From: Arenibacter antarcticus
Lineage (GTDB): Bacteria > Bacteroidota > Bacteroidia > Flavobacteriales > Flavobacteriaceae
Direction of reading: 5' to 3'
DNA: 64,000 nucleotides
Assembly: GCF_041320605.1 (NCBI RefSeq)
Contig: NZ_CP166679.1
Coordinates: 558,001 to 622,000 of the forward strand
Part shown: piece by piece, positions 25,972 to 34,984 of the stretch
Position numbering within the stretch: the stretch's first letter is position 1
Layout of the letters: every line of letters starts with the position of its first letter
Notes under the pieces: model-generated
The model's database searches: none
The model's input: the letters and a program-made list of their open reading frames with translations, nothing else
What the model was told of the DNA's origin: nothing
Made by a program: the position numbers and the translations under genes

Positions 25972-27432
25972 ATGAGAAACAAGCTCTGGGTACTCCTTAT
26001 TTTATTCTGTATCGCAACCCCCTCCCTAGCCCAAGAAAGCAGCACTCAGAGCGCAATTGTAGAAACGGTTGGCTTCATTCCTAACCAAGGTTTTTCTTTC
26101 CAAAGTATTTGGAGAGGGATTTTAGGAATGTTTTCGTTGATTTTTATTGCCTACCTCTTTAGTAACAATAAAAAAGCTATAAACTGGAAAACTGCGGGAA
26201 TTGGCCTATTAATCCAACTCCTGTTGGCCGTTTGCATCCTAATTGGTGAAAAAATAGGATTTAATGCCTTTGGATATAGATTTGACCTCAGCTTCGTTTC
26301 CAAAATCTTTGAGTTTGGAGGGGAAATTTTTGTTAGCATTTTAGACTTTACAAGAGCAGGTAGCAAGTTTCTTTTCGAAGGCTTGGTAATAGATATGGAT
26401 ACCTTCGGGTTTATTTTCGCATTTCAGGTCCTTCCCACTATTATTTTCTTTTCGGCCCTAACTTCTGTTTTATTCTATTTGGGGATAATTCAAAAAGTAG
26501 TAAAGGCATTGGCTTGGTTATTGTCGCAATCCCTAGGAATTTCGGGGGCAGAAAGTTTAAGCGTAACCGGTAATATTTTTTTAGGACAAACAGAGGCGCC
26601 TTTGTTGATCAAGGCCTATTTAGAAAAAATGACCCGATCAGAAATACTATTGGTAATGATTGGAGGTATGGCCACTGTTGCAGGGGCAGTATTGGCAGCC
26701 TATATCGGTTTTCTTGGTGGCGATGACCCACTTCTGCGACTTCAGTTTGCGAAACACCTTTTAGCTGCATCCGTTATGGCGGCACCTGGCGCAATTGTCA
26801 TCTCTAAAATCTTATACCCACAGACCGAAGCCATAAATACAGATGTTCATGTTTCCAACGAAAAAATTGGCACCAACATTCTGGATTCTATTTCCAATGG
26901 TACTACCGAGGGCCTTAAATTAGCCGTTAACGTCGGTGCTATGCTTCTGGTTTTTGTAGCCTTTATTGCAATGATCAACGGCATCTTAAATTGGACCGGA
27001 GAAATTACGGACCTAAACTCATGGATAACTGCCAATTCCCCCTATGAGAATTTTTCATTGGAAGCCATTCTCGGAACTCTTTTTGCTCCCCTAATGTGGC
27101 TAATTGGAGTAGAATCTATAGACATTATGTTGATGGGACAGTTATTGGGAATTAAACTTGCTGCAAGCGAATTTATAGGATACATACAATTGGCAGACCT
27201 AAAGGATATCACCAGTGCAACCCATTTCACATATAACAAATCTATTATAATGGCGACCTATATGCTATGTGGATTTGCTAATTTCGCCTCTATTGGCATT
27301 CAAATTGGCGGCATAGGCTCCTTGGCACCAGGGCAACGAAAGACCCTTTCCGAGTTTGGAATGAAAGCCGTATTAGGTGGCTCCTTGGCATCGCTACTTT
27401 CCGCAGCTATCGCTGGCATGATATTGGGTTAA
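25972..27432 (+). CDS. CNT-family nucleoside transporter (NupC)
   Basis: A 486-residue concentrative nucleoside transporter of the inner membrane. Membrane segments start near residue 45. The core shows LSQSLGISGAESLSVTGNIFLGQTEAPLLIK with the conserved GQTEAP motif, then MATVAGAVLAAYIG, and further on the VESIDIMLMGQLLG and CGFANFASIGIQIGGI blocks. A cleavable-looking signal sequence (ending PSLAQES) precedes the transporter domain, which is usual for Bacteroidota NupC proteins. It probably shares a transcript with the BFN gene. It supplies nucleosides that the deoxynucleoside kinases of this window could salvage. Confidence 0.92.
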   Translation: MRNKLWVLLILFCIATPSLAQESSTQSAIVETVGFIPNQGFSFQSIWRGILGMFSLIFIAYLFSNNKKAINWKTAGIGLLIQLLLAVCILIGEKIGFNAFGYRFDLSFVSKIFEFGGEIFVSILDFTRAGSKFLFEGLVIDMDTFGFIFAFQVLPTIIFFSALTSVLFYLGIIQKVVKALAWLLSQSLGISGAESLSVTGNIFLGQTEAPLLIKAYLEKMTRSEILLVMIGGMATVAGAVLAAYIGFLGGDDPLLRLQFAKHLLAASVMAAPGAIVISKILYPQTEAINTDVHVSNEKIGTNILDSISNGTTEGLKLAVNVGAMLLVFVAFIAMINGILNWTGEITDLNSWITANSPYENFSLEAILGTLFAPLMWLIGVESIDIMLMGQLLGIKLAASEFIGYIQLADLKDITSATHFTYNKSIIMATYMLCGFANFASIGIQIGGIGSLAPGQRKTLSEFGMKAVLGGSLASLLSAAIAGMILG

Positions 27433-27881
27433 AAGTAAAACAATATTAAATATTTGCTATAGATCGCTAATGCAAGACAAACACTAATTATACTCAGGTT
27501 AATTAATGTTCGTACCATCCAGATTTGCTTTAAAAAGTTATGCTTCAGCATCCTTGTCAATAAGACTGCAAAACCCATATACAAAAACCAAGTCGTAAAA
27601 AACAGTGATATATTTGATCGGAAGATTGAGGTGACAGTATCGTGAATCAAGCCACAGAAAATAAAGGTAAAAACTAATGAAATAGAAACCGGAAAGGTTT
27701 TTCTTAGCGGTTTAAAAATATATTTCCCCAAATAATATCCGAAAATGGGGTTCCAATAATTCCAAAAAGTAGAAAAATTTTTAGCCCCCAAAGAACGATA
27801 AAGATTGTTCCTCAACGATTTTGGCTTTCCAGCCGATACCCCATTCCTTCTTTTGATATATTCTGCTAAGGTTATATTCAT
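27429..27881 (-). CDS. Small MBOAT-like membrane protein (putative acyltransferase)
   Basis: I chose the ATG at 27881 (150 residues, MNITLAEYIKRRNGV); an in-frame ATG at 27938 would add 19 residues. It has three or four hydrophobic segments. FSTFWNYWNPIFGYYLGKYIFKPL resembles the FWxRWN...Y segment of membrane-bound O-acyltransferases, and FCGLIHD carries the histidine expected at the active site. The chain is about one third of a full MBOAT enzyme, so it may be a reduced relative or a truncated descendant. Its stop overlaps the nupC stop by four bases (convergent genes). Confidence 0.6.
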   Translation of the reverse strand: MNITLAEYIKRRNGVSAGKPKSLRNNLYRSLGAKNFSTFWNYWNPIFGYYLGKYIFKPLRKTFPVSISLVFTFIFCGLIHDTVTSIFRSNISLFFTTWFLYMGFAVLLTRMLKHNFLKQIWMVRTLINLSIISVCLALAIYSKYLILFYF

Positions 27882-28144
27882 TCTGACGTACGTTTGGTTT
27901 GCTAGGTCAATAGCATGATTCTGATTCGCAAAACCCAATAGAATTTAAACCGGTCAACAAACCTCCGTTAAATTTAGGTGTTTTATTTGGAGCGCACTGA
28001 ATTACTATTCGCTTTGTTTAATGCTTAAATACGCTTACCTATAGCTACTTCTAAACCACTTGAAAATTAATTGAGTCACAATTATAATCTCATTTTAGGT
28101 TCTTTTTCAGTATTTGCCACTACCTTTATATATAATGTCACAAT
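27882..28144. other. Divergent intergenic region, MBOAT-like gene / ndh
   Basis: About 260 bp without a supported gene. It should hold the promoters of the two divergent genes. I see no perfect TAnnTTTG box and no structured RNA. Confidence 0.4.
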
Positions 28145-29416
28145 ATGAAAGAAAAGCAAACTATTGTAGTGGTAGGAGGTGGATTTGCAGGGCTGGAATT
28201 TGTAAAAAGATTGGGGAATTCCAGCAAATACGAACTCATCCTAGTGGATTGCAATAACTATAACTTCTTTCCACCACTAATCTATCAGGTATCTACAGGT
28301 TTTATGGAGCCTTCTGCCATCAGTTATCCCTTTCGGAAAATTTTGAGGGATAAAAAGAGTGTCCGCTTTAGACTAGGGGCAATGATAAAGGTAGTTCCAT
28401 CAGAAAATAAGATCATTTTAAACAATGGCGTAATAAAGTACGATATCCTGGTTATGGCTACTGGAGCAGAAACCAACTTTTTTGGCAACAAGAACATTGA
28501 GGAAAGGAGTTTACCAATGAAAACAATCAGTGATGCCCTTTCCCTTAGAAATGTAATCCTCACCAGATTAGATCGTGCAACTCGTTTAAGCGACAAAGAA
28601 GAACGCAAAAAACTGCTCACTTTCGTGGTCGCAGGTGCAGGACCTACTGGAGTGGAACTATCGGGTATATTGGCAGAAATGAGATCGTTTATCCTAAGAA
28701 AAGATTACCCTGAATTAAGTAAGGAAGATTTGGGGGACATCTACGTAATAGACGGTCAGGATGCGGTCTTGGCCCCCATGTCCAAACAATCTCAAAACTA
28801 TACCCATGCGGAACTCTCCAAATTGAACGTAAAAATAAGACTCAATACCTTGGTCAAGGATTTTAAAAATGAGACCGTATATTTGTCGGACGGAGGCGAA
28901 ATACCGACCAAGAACTTAATTTGGGCGGCAGGAGTTTCCGCAAAAACATTTGAAGGTTTTTCGGAGGATAGCTATGGAAAAGGAAAACGGTTAAAAACCA
29001 ATGCCTTTAATTTGGTCAGTGGGTATAGTACTATTTATGCGTTGGGCGATAGCGCTTTAGTCTCTGGAGATGAACACTATCCAGAAGGCCATCCTCAACT
29101 GGCTCAACCAGCCCTCCAACAGGCTAAAAATTTGGCTTATAACCTAAGCCTAGACAGTTCGGACTGGAAACCCTTTAGCTATAAGGACAAAGGCTCTTTA
29201 GCCATTATAGGTAGAAATAAAGCCGTTATGGATTCCCCTAAACAAAAATACTTTCTAAAAGGATTTTCTGCCTGGTTTATATGGATTTTTGTCCATATCA
29301 TGGGATTGGTCAATTTTAAAAACAAACTACGGACCTTGTACAATTGGATTGGGTATTACATTTATAAAGATCAATCCTTTAGAATGATTATTAAGCCCAA
29401 CGAACGGAAGCAATAG
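28145..29416 (+). CDS. ndh: NAD(P)/FAD-dependent oxidoreductase, type II NADH dehydrogenase
   Basis: A 423-residue non-proton-pumping NADH:quinone oxidoreductase candidate. FAD-binding GxGxxG near the N-terminus (VVVGGGFAGLEFVKRL), the NAD-binding VVAGAGPTGVELSG at about residue 160, and the FAD-contacting IYALGDSA at about residue 298. Near the C-terminus FSAWFIWIFVHIMGLV is the amphipathic, quinone-side membrane anchor of NDH-2. It stands alone between the MBOAT-like gene and thyA. It would pass electrons from NADH to menaquinone. Confidence 0.9.
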   Translation: MKEKQTIVVVGGGFAGLEFVKRLGNSSKYELILVDCNNYNFFPPLIYQVSTGFMEPSAISYPFRKILRDKKSVRFRLGAMIKVVPSENKIILNNGVIKYDILVMATGAETNFFGNKNIEERSLPMKTISDALSLRNVILTRLDRATRLSDKEERKKLLTFVVAGAGPTGVELSGILAEMRSFILRKDYPELSKEDLGDIYVIDGQDAVLAPMSKQSQNYTHAELSKLNVKIRLNTLVKDFKNETVYLSDGGEIPTKNLIWAAGVSAKTFEGFSEDSYGKGKRLKTNAFNLVSGYSTIYALGDSALVSGDEHYPEGHPQLAQPALQQAKNLAYNLSLDSSDWKPFSYKDKGSLAIIGRNKAVMDSPKQKYFLKGFSAWFIWIFVHIMGLVNFKNKLRTLYNWIGYYIYKDQSFRMIIKPNERKQ

Positions 29417-29594
29417 CTTTCTCCAGTACACACCAACTATGCCATAAACTCCTTTATATACCCGTTGATAATTTATGATAACTTGAGGCGCTCAAAACGT
29501 CCTATAAGAACAGATTTTATTAATTTGCACCACTGTAGCCGTAACAACTGAAATTAGGGCTACAGTGGATTAAAAGTATAATTAGGATAAGCAT

Positions 29595-30419
29595 ATGAAA
29601 CAGTACCACGATTTACTAAAACATGTTTTGGAAAACGGTAACCAAAAAGGGGATCGCACAGGAACAGGCACAAAAAGTGTGTTTGGCTATCAGATGCGGT
29701 TTAATTTAGCCGAAGGCTTCCCCATGGTAACCACCAAAAAACTGCATTTAAAATCCATTGTTCACGAACTGTTATGGTTTTTAAAGGGCGATACTAATAT
29801 TTCATATTTACAGGAAAATGGCGTTAGAATATGGAATGAATGGGCTGATGAAGATGGAAACCTAGGTCCAGTTTACGGTTATCAATGGAGAAATTGGAAC
29901 GGGGAAGAAATAGATCAAATAAAAGAAATTGTTCACGCTCTTAAAAACAACCCCAATAGCAGACGTATGTTGGTTTCTGCATGGAACCCAAGTGTCTTAC
30001 CAGATACCTCCGTTTCTTTTGCAGAGAATGTAGCCAACGGTAAAGTAGCTTTACCCCCTTGTCATGCATTTTTCCAATTTTATGTAGCTGACGGAAAATT
30101 ATCTTGCCAGTTATACCAGCGTAGTGCCGACATATTTTTGGGTGTTCCCTTCAATATTGCCTCCTATGCCTTGTTCACCCTAATGATGGCCCAGGTATGT
30201 GACTTGGAACCAGGGGATTTTATACATACTTTTGGAGATGCCCACATCTACAACAACCACTTGGAGCAGGTGGACCTTCAATTGGGACGTACCCCAAACC
30301 CACTGCCCAAAATGGTTCTTAATCCAGAAGTAAAGGATATTTTTGATTTTAAGTTTGAGGATTTCAGTTTAGAAGATTACGATCCATACCCACATATTAA
30401 AGGCGCAGTCGCCATTTAA
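29595..30419 (+). CDS. thyA: Thymidylate synthase
   Basis: Converts dUMP and methylene-tetrahydrofolate to dTMP and dihydrofolate. The 274 residues are of E. coli ThyA length. Landmarks: [20 protein letters not shown], the catalytic cysteine in [34 protein letters not shown] for dUMP phosphate binding, and the C-terminal PHIKGAVAI. Its product dihydrofolate is the substrate of FolA, encoded near 35 kb. A strong terminator follows. Confidence 0.97.
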   Translation: MKQYHDLLKHVLENGNQKGDRTGTGTKSVFGYQMRFNLAEGFPMVTTKKLHLKSIVHELLWFLKGDTNISYLQENGVRIWNEWADEDGNLGPVYGYQWRNWNGEEIDQIKEIVHALKNNPNSRRMLVSAWNPSVLPDTSVSFAENVANGKVALPPCHAFFQFYVADGKLSCQLYQRSADIFLGVPFNIASYALFTLMMAQVCDLEPGDFIHTFGDAHIYNNHLEQVDLQLGRTPNPLPKMVLNPEVKDIFDFKFEDFSLEDYDPYPHIKGAVAI

Positions 30420-30453
30420 ATATCGCAACACCTTAAATCGCTTTAGCAAAACG

Positions 30454-30493
30454 AATGGGTCATTATCCTTTAACGATAATGACCCATTTTTTT
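30454..30493 (+). terminator. Rho-independent terminator after thyA
   Basis: A 14-bp perfect stem (AATGGGTCATTATC / GATAATGACCCATT) with a 7-nt loop is followed by a run of T. Confidence 0.88.
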
Positions 30494-30571
30494 GTTTGAG
30501 TCAATCCTATTTTTTTTAGATCGATCTTATCTTCACATTATTCCGTAATTTTAAAGGACAAACAATACGTT

Positions 30572-31732
30572 ATGGCCAAGACTACAGATATCACCACCTT
30601 TTTTTTAGAGACAAGGACCCATACCAAAGAAATATGCAATCCCTTAGAGATTGAAGATTATGTGGTTCAGCCCATTGTGGATGTCTCCCCTCCCAAATGG
30701 CATCTAGGACATACAACATGGTTTTTCGAGGAATTTATTCTTAAAAACCATATAAAGGATTACACAGTTTTTGACCCAGATTATTCCTTTGTTTTTAACA
30801 GCTATTATGAAAGCATGGGGAAAAGGGTTGTTAGGGCCGATCGCGGCAACCTATCTAGACCTTCCGTAAACAAGATATATGAGTATCGCGAATTTGTAAC
30901 TTCACAAATGGAAGCCCTATTAAACAACCAACCTAGCAAGGAAATATTACAGCTTACCGAAATAGGGATCCACCACGAAAAACAACATCAAGAATTATTG
31001 CTCACCGATATTAAATTCATACTGGGCAATAACCCCTTGCTCCCCATTTACGAAACTTCATTTAAAGAACATCCTATCGAAGGTCAAGAACAGCAATGGA
31101 TATCTATAGCAGAAGGGGTTTACGAGATTGGTCATTCGGACAATAGTTTCTGTTATGACAATGAACTAGGAAGACATAAAGTATATCTACATCCTTATTC
31201 CATATCCAATAAATTGGTCACTAATAAGGAATATTTGGAATTTATAAATGACGACGGCTATAACAAATTTCAATTTTGGCATTCTGAAGGCTGGGACTGG
31301 ATAAATAGCAACCCTATAAATGCGCCCATGTATTGGCACCAGATAGACGGAAAATGGCATCATTACACTTTAGGCGGGATAAAAGAACTACAGCTAGACC
31401 TGCCCGTGACTCATATATCTTATTTTGAGGCATTTGCTTTTGCCCAATGGAAAGGCTGTAGACTCCCCACCGAATTTGAATGGGAAATAGCCGCAACCAA
31501 CTTTAACTGGGGCACCCGCTGGGAATGGACAGAAAGCGCTTACCTGCCCTACCCCAATTACAAAAAAGCAGCTGGGGCCCTTGGGGAGTACAACGGAAAA
31601 TTTATGGTGAACCAAAAAGTACTGAGAGGTAGCTCGGTTGCCACATCTGTAAACCACGCAAGAATTAGCTATCGCAATTTTTTTCAAACTAAGTTAAGAT
31701 GGCAATACACGGGCGTAAGATTGGCCCAATAA
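30572..31732 (+). CDS. egtB: Ergothioneine biosynthesis protein EgtB (iron-dependent sulfoxide synthase)
   Basis: EgtB joins a sulfur donor to trimethylhistidine (hercynine) with O2 on a non-haem iron. The 386 residues have an N-terminal DinB-like domain holding the three iron ligands: His47 in WHLGH and His135/His139 in HHEKQHQE. A C-terminal FGE-sulfatase-like domain follows, with WISIAEGVYEIG, RLPTEFEWEIA, WEWTESAYLPYPNY, VLRGSS and the terminal RWQYTGVRLA. No egtA or egtC is nearby, so it may use cysteine directly, as some other EgtB types do; that is inference. egtD follows after 16 bp. Confidence 0.93.
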   Translation: MAKTTDITTFFLETRTHTKEICNPLEIEDYVVQPIVDVSPPKWHLGHTTWFFEEFILKNHIKDYTVFDPDYSFVFNSYYESMGKRVVRADRGNLSRPSVNKIYEYREFVTSQMEALLNNQPSKEILQLTEIGIHHEKQHQELLLTDIKFILGNNPLLPIYETSFKEHPIEGQEQQWISIAEGVYEIGHSDNSFCYDNELGRHKVYLHPYSISNKLVTNKEYLEFINDDGYNKFQFWHSEGWDWINSNPINAPMYWHQIDGKWHHYTLGGIKELQLDLPVTHISYFEAFAFAQWKGCRLPTEFEWEIAATNFNWGTRWEWTESAYLPYPNYKKAAGALGEYNGKFMVNQKVLRGSSVATSVNHARISYRNFFQTKLRWQYTGVRLAQ

Positions 31733-31748
31733 ATTATACTACTCACCT

Positions 31749-32720
31749 ATGGAACAAAATACAATATCAAAAACCCAGGCTCAGTTTGCTCAAGATGTGA
31801 AGGACGGACTTATGGCTTCTCCAAAACATTTATCCTCCAAATATATCTACAACCAGAAAGGAGATATGTTATTTGAACGTATTATGGAACTCTCGGAGTA
31901 TTATTTAACAGAATGCGAATTTGATATATTGAATAAAAACAAGGAACAGATTACCGCTCTATTCTTACAAAATGCCGCCTCCTTAAATCTTGTGGAACTA
32001 GGGGCCGGTAATGGTAAGAAAACGAAAATAATCCTAAAGCAACTCCTTAAAACAAATAGAGAATTCAGGTATGTACCGATTGATATCAGTGATAATGCCC
32101 TTGCCAAACTTAAGAATTCCCTATCCTTGGAATTTCCAAATATAAAAGTAATCCCTAAGCAAGGTACTTATTTTAATATGTTGGAAACCATCGAATCTTC
32201 CGAAACCATAAAAAATGTAATCCTATTTTTGGGGTCCAACATTGGCAATCTTACGCGTGATCAAGCCATTATTTTTCTAGCCAAATTAGCAAAAGGAATG
32301 CATGGAAACGATATGATTTTTATAGGTTGCGACCAAAAAAAGAACCCTCAGACCATATTAAATGCCTATAACGACCCACATGGCGTAACCGAAGCCTTTA
32401 ACAAAAATCTATTGGAACGTATAAACAAGGATTTAAATGCCAATTTTAATCTGGATAACTTTATACACTGGGAGGTTTATGACCCCGAATCAGGAACCGC
32501 AAAAAGTTATTTAGTTTCCAAAACTGCTCAAAGGGTTACAATTGAAAGTTTGGATCTTGAAATTGATTTTAAGGCATGGGAAACCATACATACAGAAATA
32601 TCACAAAAATATGACGATGCACACATAGCAGATTTAGCCCAAGCAGCTGGGCTACGCATACTTACCCAATTTTCGGATGACAAGAATTATTTCAAAAACT
32701 ATATCCTTATCAAGAAGTAA
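31749..32720 (+). CDS. egtD: L-histidine N-alpha-methyltransferase EgtD
   Basis: Trimethylates histidine to hercynine using three SAM, the first step of ergothioneine synthesis. 323 residues, matching the family. Motifs: LSSKYIYNQKGDMLFERI and LSEYYLTECEFDIL of the substrate side, then the SAM-binding LVELGAGNGKKTKIIL, VPIDISDNALAKL, and LFLGSNIGNLTRDQA. It is downstream of egtB on the same strand and almost certainly cotranscribed. SAM for this reaction comes from MetK, also encoded in the window. Confidence 0.94.
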   Translation: MEQNTISKTQAQFAQDVKDGLMASPKHLSSKYIYNQKGDMLFERIMELSEYYLTECEFDILNKNKEQITALFLQNAASLNLVELGAGNGKKTKIILKQLLKTNREFRYVPIDISDNALAKLKNSLSLEFPNIKVIPKQGTYFNMLETIESSETIKNVILFLGSNIGNLTRDQAIIFLAKLAKGMHGNDMIFIGCDQKKNPQTILNAYNDPHGVTEAFNKNLLERINKDLNANFNLDNFIHWEVYDPESGTAKSYLVSKTAQRVTIESLDLEIDFKAWETIHTEISQKYDDAHIADLAQAAGLRILTQFSDDKNYFKNYILIKK

Positions 32721-32828
32721 ACCTTTAGTATGACCAATTTATGAGTTGTAAATGGCCTATTGCTTAGGAATTATAAACTGCCCCTAAAGCAACTAAAATA
32801 CGCCCCTACTTTTCTACTTCTACCTTAA

Positions 32829-32852
32829 TCTGGAATTGGGGGAAATTCCAGA
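32829..32852 (+). terminator. Hairpin downstream of egtD
   Basis: A perfect 9-bp stem (TCTGGAATT / AATTCCAGA) with a 6-nt purine loop lies 108 bp after egtD and is followed by attttaaat, a weak T tract. It is probably a terminator between convergent transcripts. Confidence 0.5.
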
Positions 32853-32859
32853 ATTTTAA

Positions 32860-33011
32860 ATCAATTACCTCAAGGCAAGCCCATGAGGCATCGGACAGAA
32901 ACTACCGATAACATTTCTACCCAAGCCTTGCAGTATTCAAATCTCACTTGGTGAGAAAATCATCCTATTGATCACTCAGGACACTAGGCTTAAAAATTTT
33001 TAATTGGGAGA
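32860..33011. repeat. Non-coding stretch, possible degenerate dispersed repeat
   Basis: Between egtD and the convergent glycogen-binding-fold gene lies sequence that is richer in G+C than nearby gaps. It has short inverted words (CCTCA ... TGAGG around 32868-32888) and no coding frame. It looks like an intergenic repeat unit of the kind scattered in flavobacterial chromosomes, but copies cannot be checked within one window. Confidence 0.3.
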
Positions 33012-33308
33012 TTACAATTCCAACACTGAATTTTCGGTACCCGCGTACTCATTCCATTGTAAACGGTCAGCCTCTTGTTCATTCACAAATTCACCATCTA
33101 CTAAATACTTAAATTCATAGGTTTTATCTTTTGGGAATTCGAATGTACCTTTAAAGGTTCCGTTCTTTAATCTCTTTAAAACACTCTTTTCAGAACTCCA
33201 ATCATTGAAATCACCTACAACAGCTACTTTTACAGCCTTTTCAGCTGGTACGGAAAAAGTAACTTTACATACTGGTCTAGTTTTTAAATATTGTTTAGAA
33301 ATTGCCAT
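33012..33308 (-). CDS. Isoamylase early-set / glycogen-binding (AMPK-like CBM48) domain protein
   Basis: A 98-residue protein made of one domain. VKVAVVGDFNDWSSEKSVLKRLKNGTFKGTFEFPKDKTYEFKYLVDGE shows the GDFNxW and the YxFKYxVDG hallmarks of the E-set/CBM48 fold that binds alpha-glucans in branching enzymes and AMPK beta subunits. No catalytic domain is attached. It is 155 bp downstream of the class V PLP gene on the same strand. A glycogen-related or regulatory role is possible, but unknown. Confidence 0.82.
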   Translation of the reverse strand: MAISKQYLKTRPVCKVTFSVPAEKAVKVAVVGDFNDWSSEKSVLKRLKNGTFKGTFEFPKDKTYEFKYLVDGEFVNEQEADRLQWNEYAGTENSVLEL

Positions 33309-33463
33309 AACCTTACTATTTAAGTTTTTACAAACTTACACCATTAAACTTCTCCTTGCCAATGACCATAATCAGTTTTATCAATTTCTTAAAATAAAAT
33401 TGCTCTTAGGGCTACATTTATAAATAAGCCCCCTCAATTTTCATTAACCCGGAATACTCAGCC

Positions 33464-34540
33464 TTACTTTAAGATTTTCACAATCCTATCTATTTCATTT
33501 TCTGTATTATAGAAATGAAAAGCAAGCCGTATACCACCTCCGCGCTGTGCACACAAAACATCATTCTGCATTAATTTCGAATATTCTTTATCTCCCCCTG
33601 CTATATTAAATATGGAGCTGTGAACGTTTCTATCTATTATATAGGACTCCAAAAGGCCTAGGTTTCCAAATTCTGATAGCGCCTTATTAGAAAGTAACTT
33701 TATTTGTTCAGATATTACGTCCATACCAATTTCAGAAAGAAATTTCAGGGAATAGTTTAGACTTCCAAAAGCCATGCTATCTAGGTGTCCAGGTTCAAAC
33801 CTATTGGAAAACGAAACTGCATCCTTGCCATCCAAATTTCCCCTAGCAGCATTAAACCCGATGGTAGGACAGTTAAATCTCCCAGCTACGGTATCAGAAA
33901 ACAACATAAAACCATTTCCAGAACCTCCCAACAACCATTTATAGCCACTTGCACCAAGTACATCGATACCTGAAGTGTCAAAATTTATACTCTCTGTTCC
34001 ACAAAATTGAGTTCCATCTGCGATAATAATCAAGTCTGGATATTCCTTTTTTAAGGTTTTTAAGAATTCTACATCAATTTTAACGCCATTTAGCCATTGC
34101 ACCAAGCTTAAGGCCAGTAGTGTTATCTTGTCAGATTTAATCTTATTAAAAATATGCTCCTCTAGATCTGCCGATATATCCACATAAGAAATACTAAAAT
34201 CCCTAGACTCAAAAGGCCAGTTTACCGAAGGATAATCTCCCTTCAGAAGCAACACCTTTTCTTTTTTACCCAACCCTTCCAATAAAAGATTGATTCCAAT
34301 AGAGAAATTGGGAGTTAAGGCTACATTTTCGCTCTTGCAGCTAAAGAACTTGGACACTGTATTTCTAGTTTCGGACACTATTTTGCCCAATTTAGAACTA
34401 AGCTTTCTACCTCCAATCAGTACATCTAGATCGTGTTCTTGCCGCCAGTCTAACAGCCCATCGTAAAGCAATCCTGAGGTGGCCGTATCCGCATAGCAAT
34501 ATTGATTTAAAACAGGGAATTGTTTAATTATGTTTTTCAT
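33464..34540 (-). CDS. Class V aminotransferase-fold PLP enzyme, candidate ergothioneine C-S lyase (EgtE-like)
   Basis: 358 residues of the class V (NifS/IscS-like) PLP fold. The pyridine-contacting Asp175 is in IIADGTQ, and the Schiff-base lysine is Lys201 in GASGYKWLLGG. The C-terminus ends with RGGGIRLAFHFYNTENEID, as in this class. It lacks an IscS/SufS-type active cysteine loop that I can recognise, so cysteine desulfurase is less likely. EgtE, the last enzyme of ergothioneine synthesis, belongs to this fold and is otherwise missing beside egtB-egtD, 0.7 kb away. The EgtE assignment is inference from neighbourhood; kynureninase-like or other lyase activities remain possible. Confidence 0.7.
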   Translation of the reverse strand: MKNIIKQFPVLNQYCYADTATSGLLYDGLLDWRQEHDLDVLIGGRKLSSKLGKIVSETRNTVSKFFSCKSENVALTPNFSIGINLLLEGLGKKEKVLLLKGDYPSVNWPFESRDFSISYVDISADLEEHIFNKIKSDKITLLALSLVQWLNGVKIDVEFLKTLKKEYPDLIIIADGTQFCGTESINFDTSGIDVLGASGYKWLLGGSGNGFMLFSDTVAGRFNCPTIGFNAARGNLDGKDAVSFSNRFEPGHLDSMAFGSLNYSLKFLSEIGMDVISEQIKLLSNKALSEFGNLGLLESYIIDRNVHSSIFNIAGGDKEYSKLMQNDVLCAQRGGGIRLAFHFYNTENEIDRIVKILK

Positions 34541-34569
34541 AGTCGAAGTGGTAAAAATTTGAATTTTGG

Positions 34570-34588
34570 TATCTTTGCCCTAAAGATA
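34570..34588. promoter_or_regulatory. Divergent promoter with shared inverted repeat
   Basis: TATCTTT-GCCCT-AAAGATA is a 7-bp perfect inverted repeat between the divergent class V PLP gene and the 2TM gene. On the plus strand it contains TATCTTTG, a perfect TAnnTTTG -7 box 21 nt before the 2TM start. On the minus strand it gives TATCTTTA, a near match 30 nt before the PLP gene. The two promoters would overlap and compete. Confidence 0.55.
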
Positions 34589-34597
34589 ACTATTAGC

Positions 34598-34984
34598 ATG
34601 TTCAGCAAAAATAAAAAGGATTTTAAAATAGATTTAGAGCAGCACCAACTGTTGGAATATGCTCAGGCCAGAATAAAGCAAAAGAAGCGTTTATTTAATC
34701 ACTTTGTGTTTTTTTTGGTGGGAGGTGTATTTTTTATCTTGATCAATAAAATTCTAGGTTACGGTAAAACGTATGACTGGTTTATCTGGGCAATTGTACT
34801 TTGGGCCTTTTTATTTGTAATACATGCCTTTAACGTCTATTTTACCTCAAAATTCATGGGTCCAGAATGGGAAAGGGTTCAAAGGGAAAGATTGGTCTTA
34901 AAACAGAAACAAAAAATTGCCGAAATTCAGAAAGAAATAGAAACGGACTTCCCATTGTCCCGCATCAATAAAAAAATAGAATAG
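34598..34984 (+). CDS. 2TM domain-containing membrane protein
   Basis: 128 residues from the ATG at 34598 (MFSKNKKDFKIDLEQHQLLEYAQARIKQKKRLFNHF); an earlier in-frame ATG at 34520 would overlap the divergent gene and the promoter. The 2TM domain is seen as a basic amphipathic start, two membrane helices (about residues 37-55 and 64-82) with a short YGKTYDW loop, then a charged coiled-coil-like tail. Such proteins occur in Bacteroidota, sometimes near histidine kinases, without a known function. Its TAG stop shares one base with the GTG start of folA, so the two are translationally coupled. Confidence 0.8.
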   Translation: MFSKNKKDFKIDLEQHQLLEYAQARIKQKKRLFNHFVFFLVGGVFFILINKILGYGKTYDWFIWAIVLWAFLFVIHAFNVYFTSKFMGPEWERVQRERLVLKQKQKIAEIQKEIETDFPLSRINKKIE

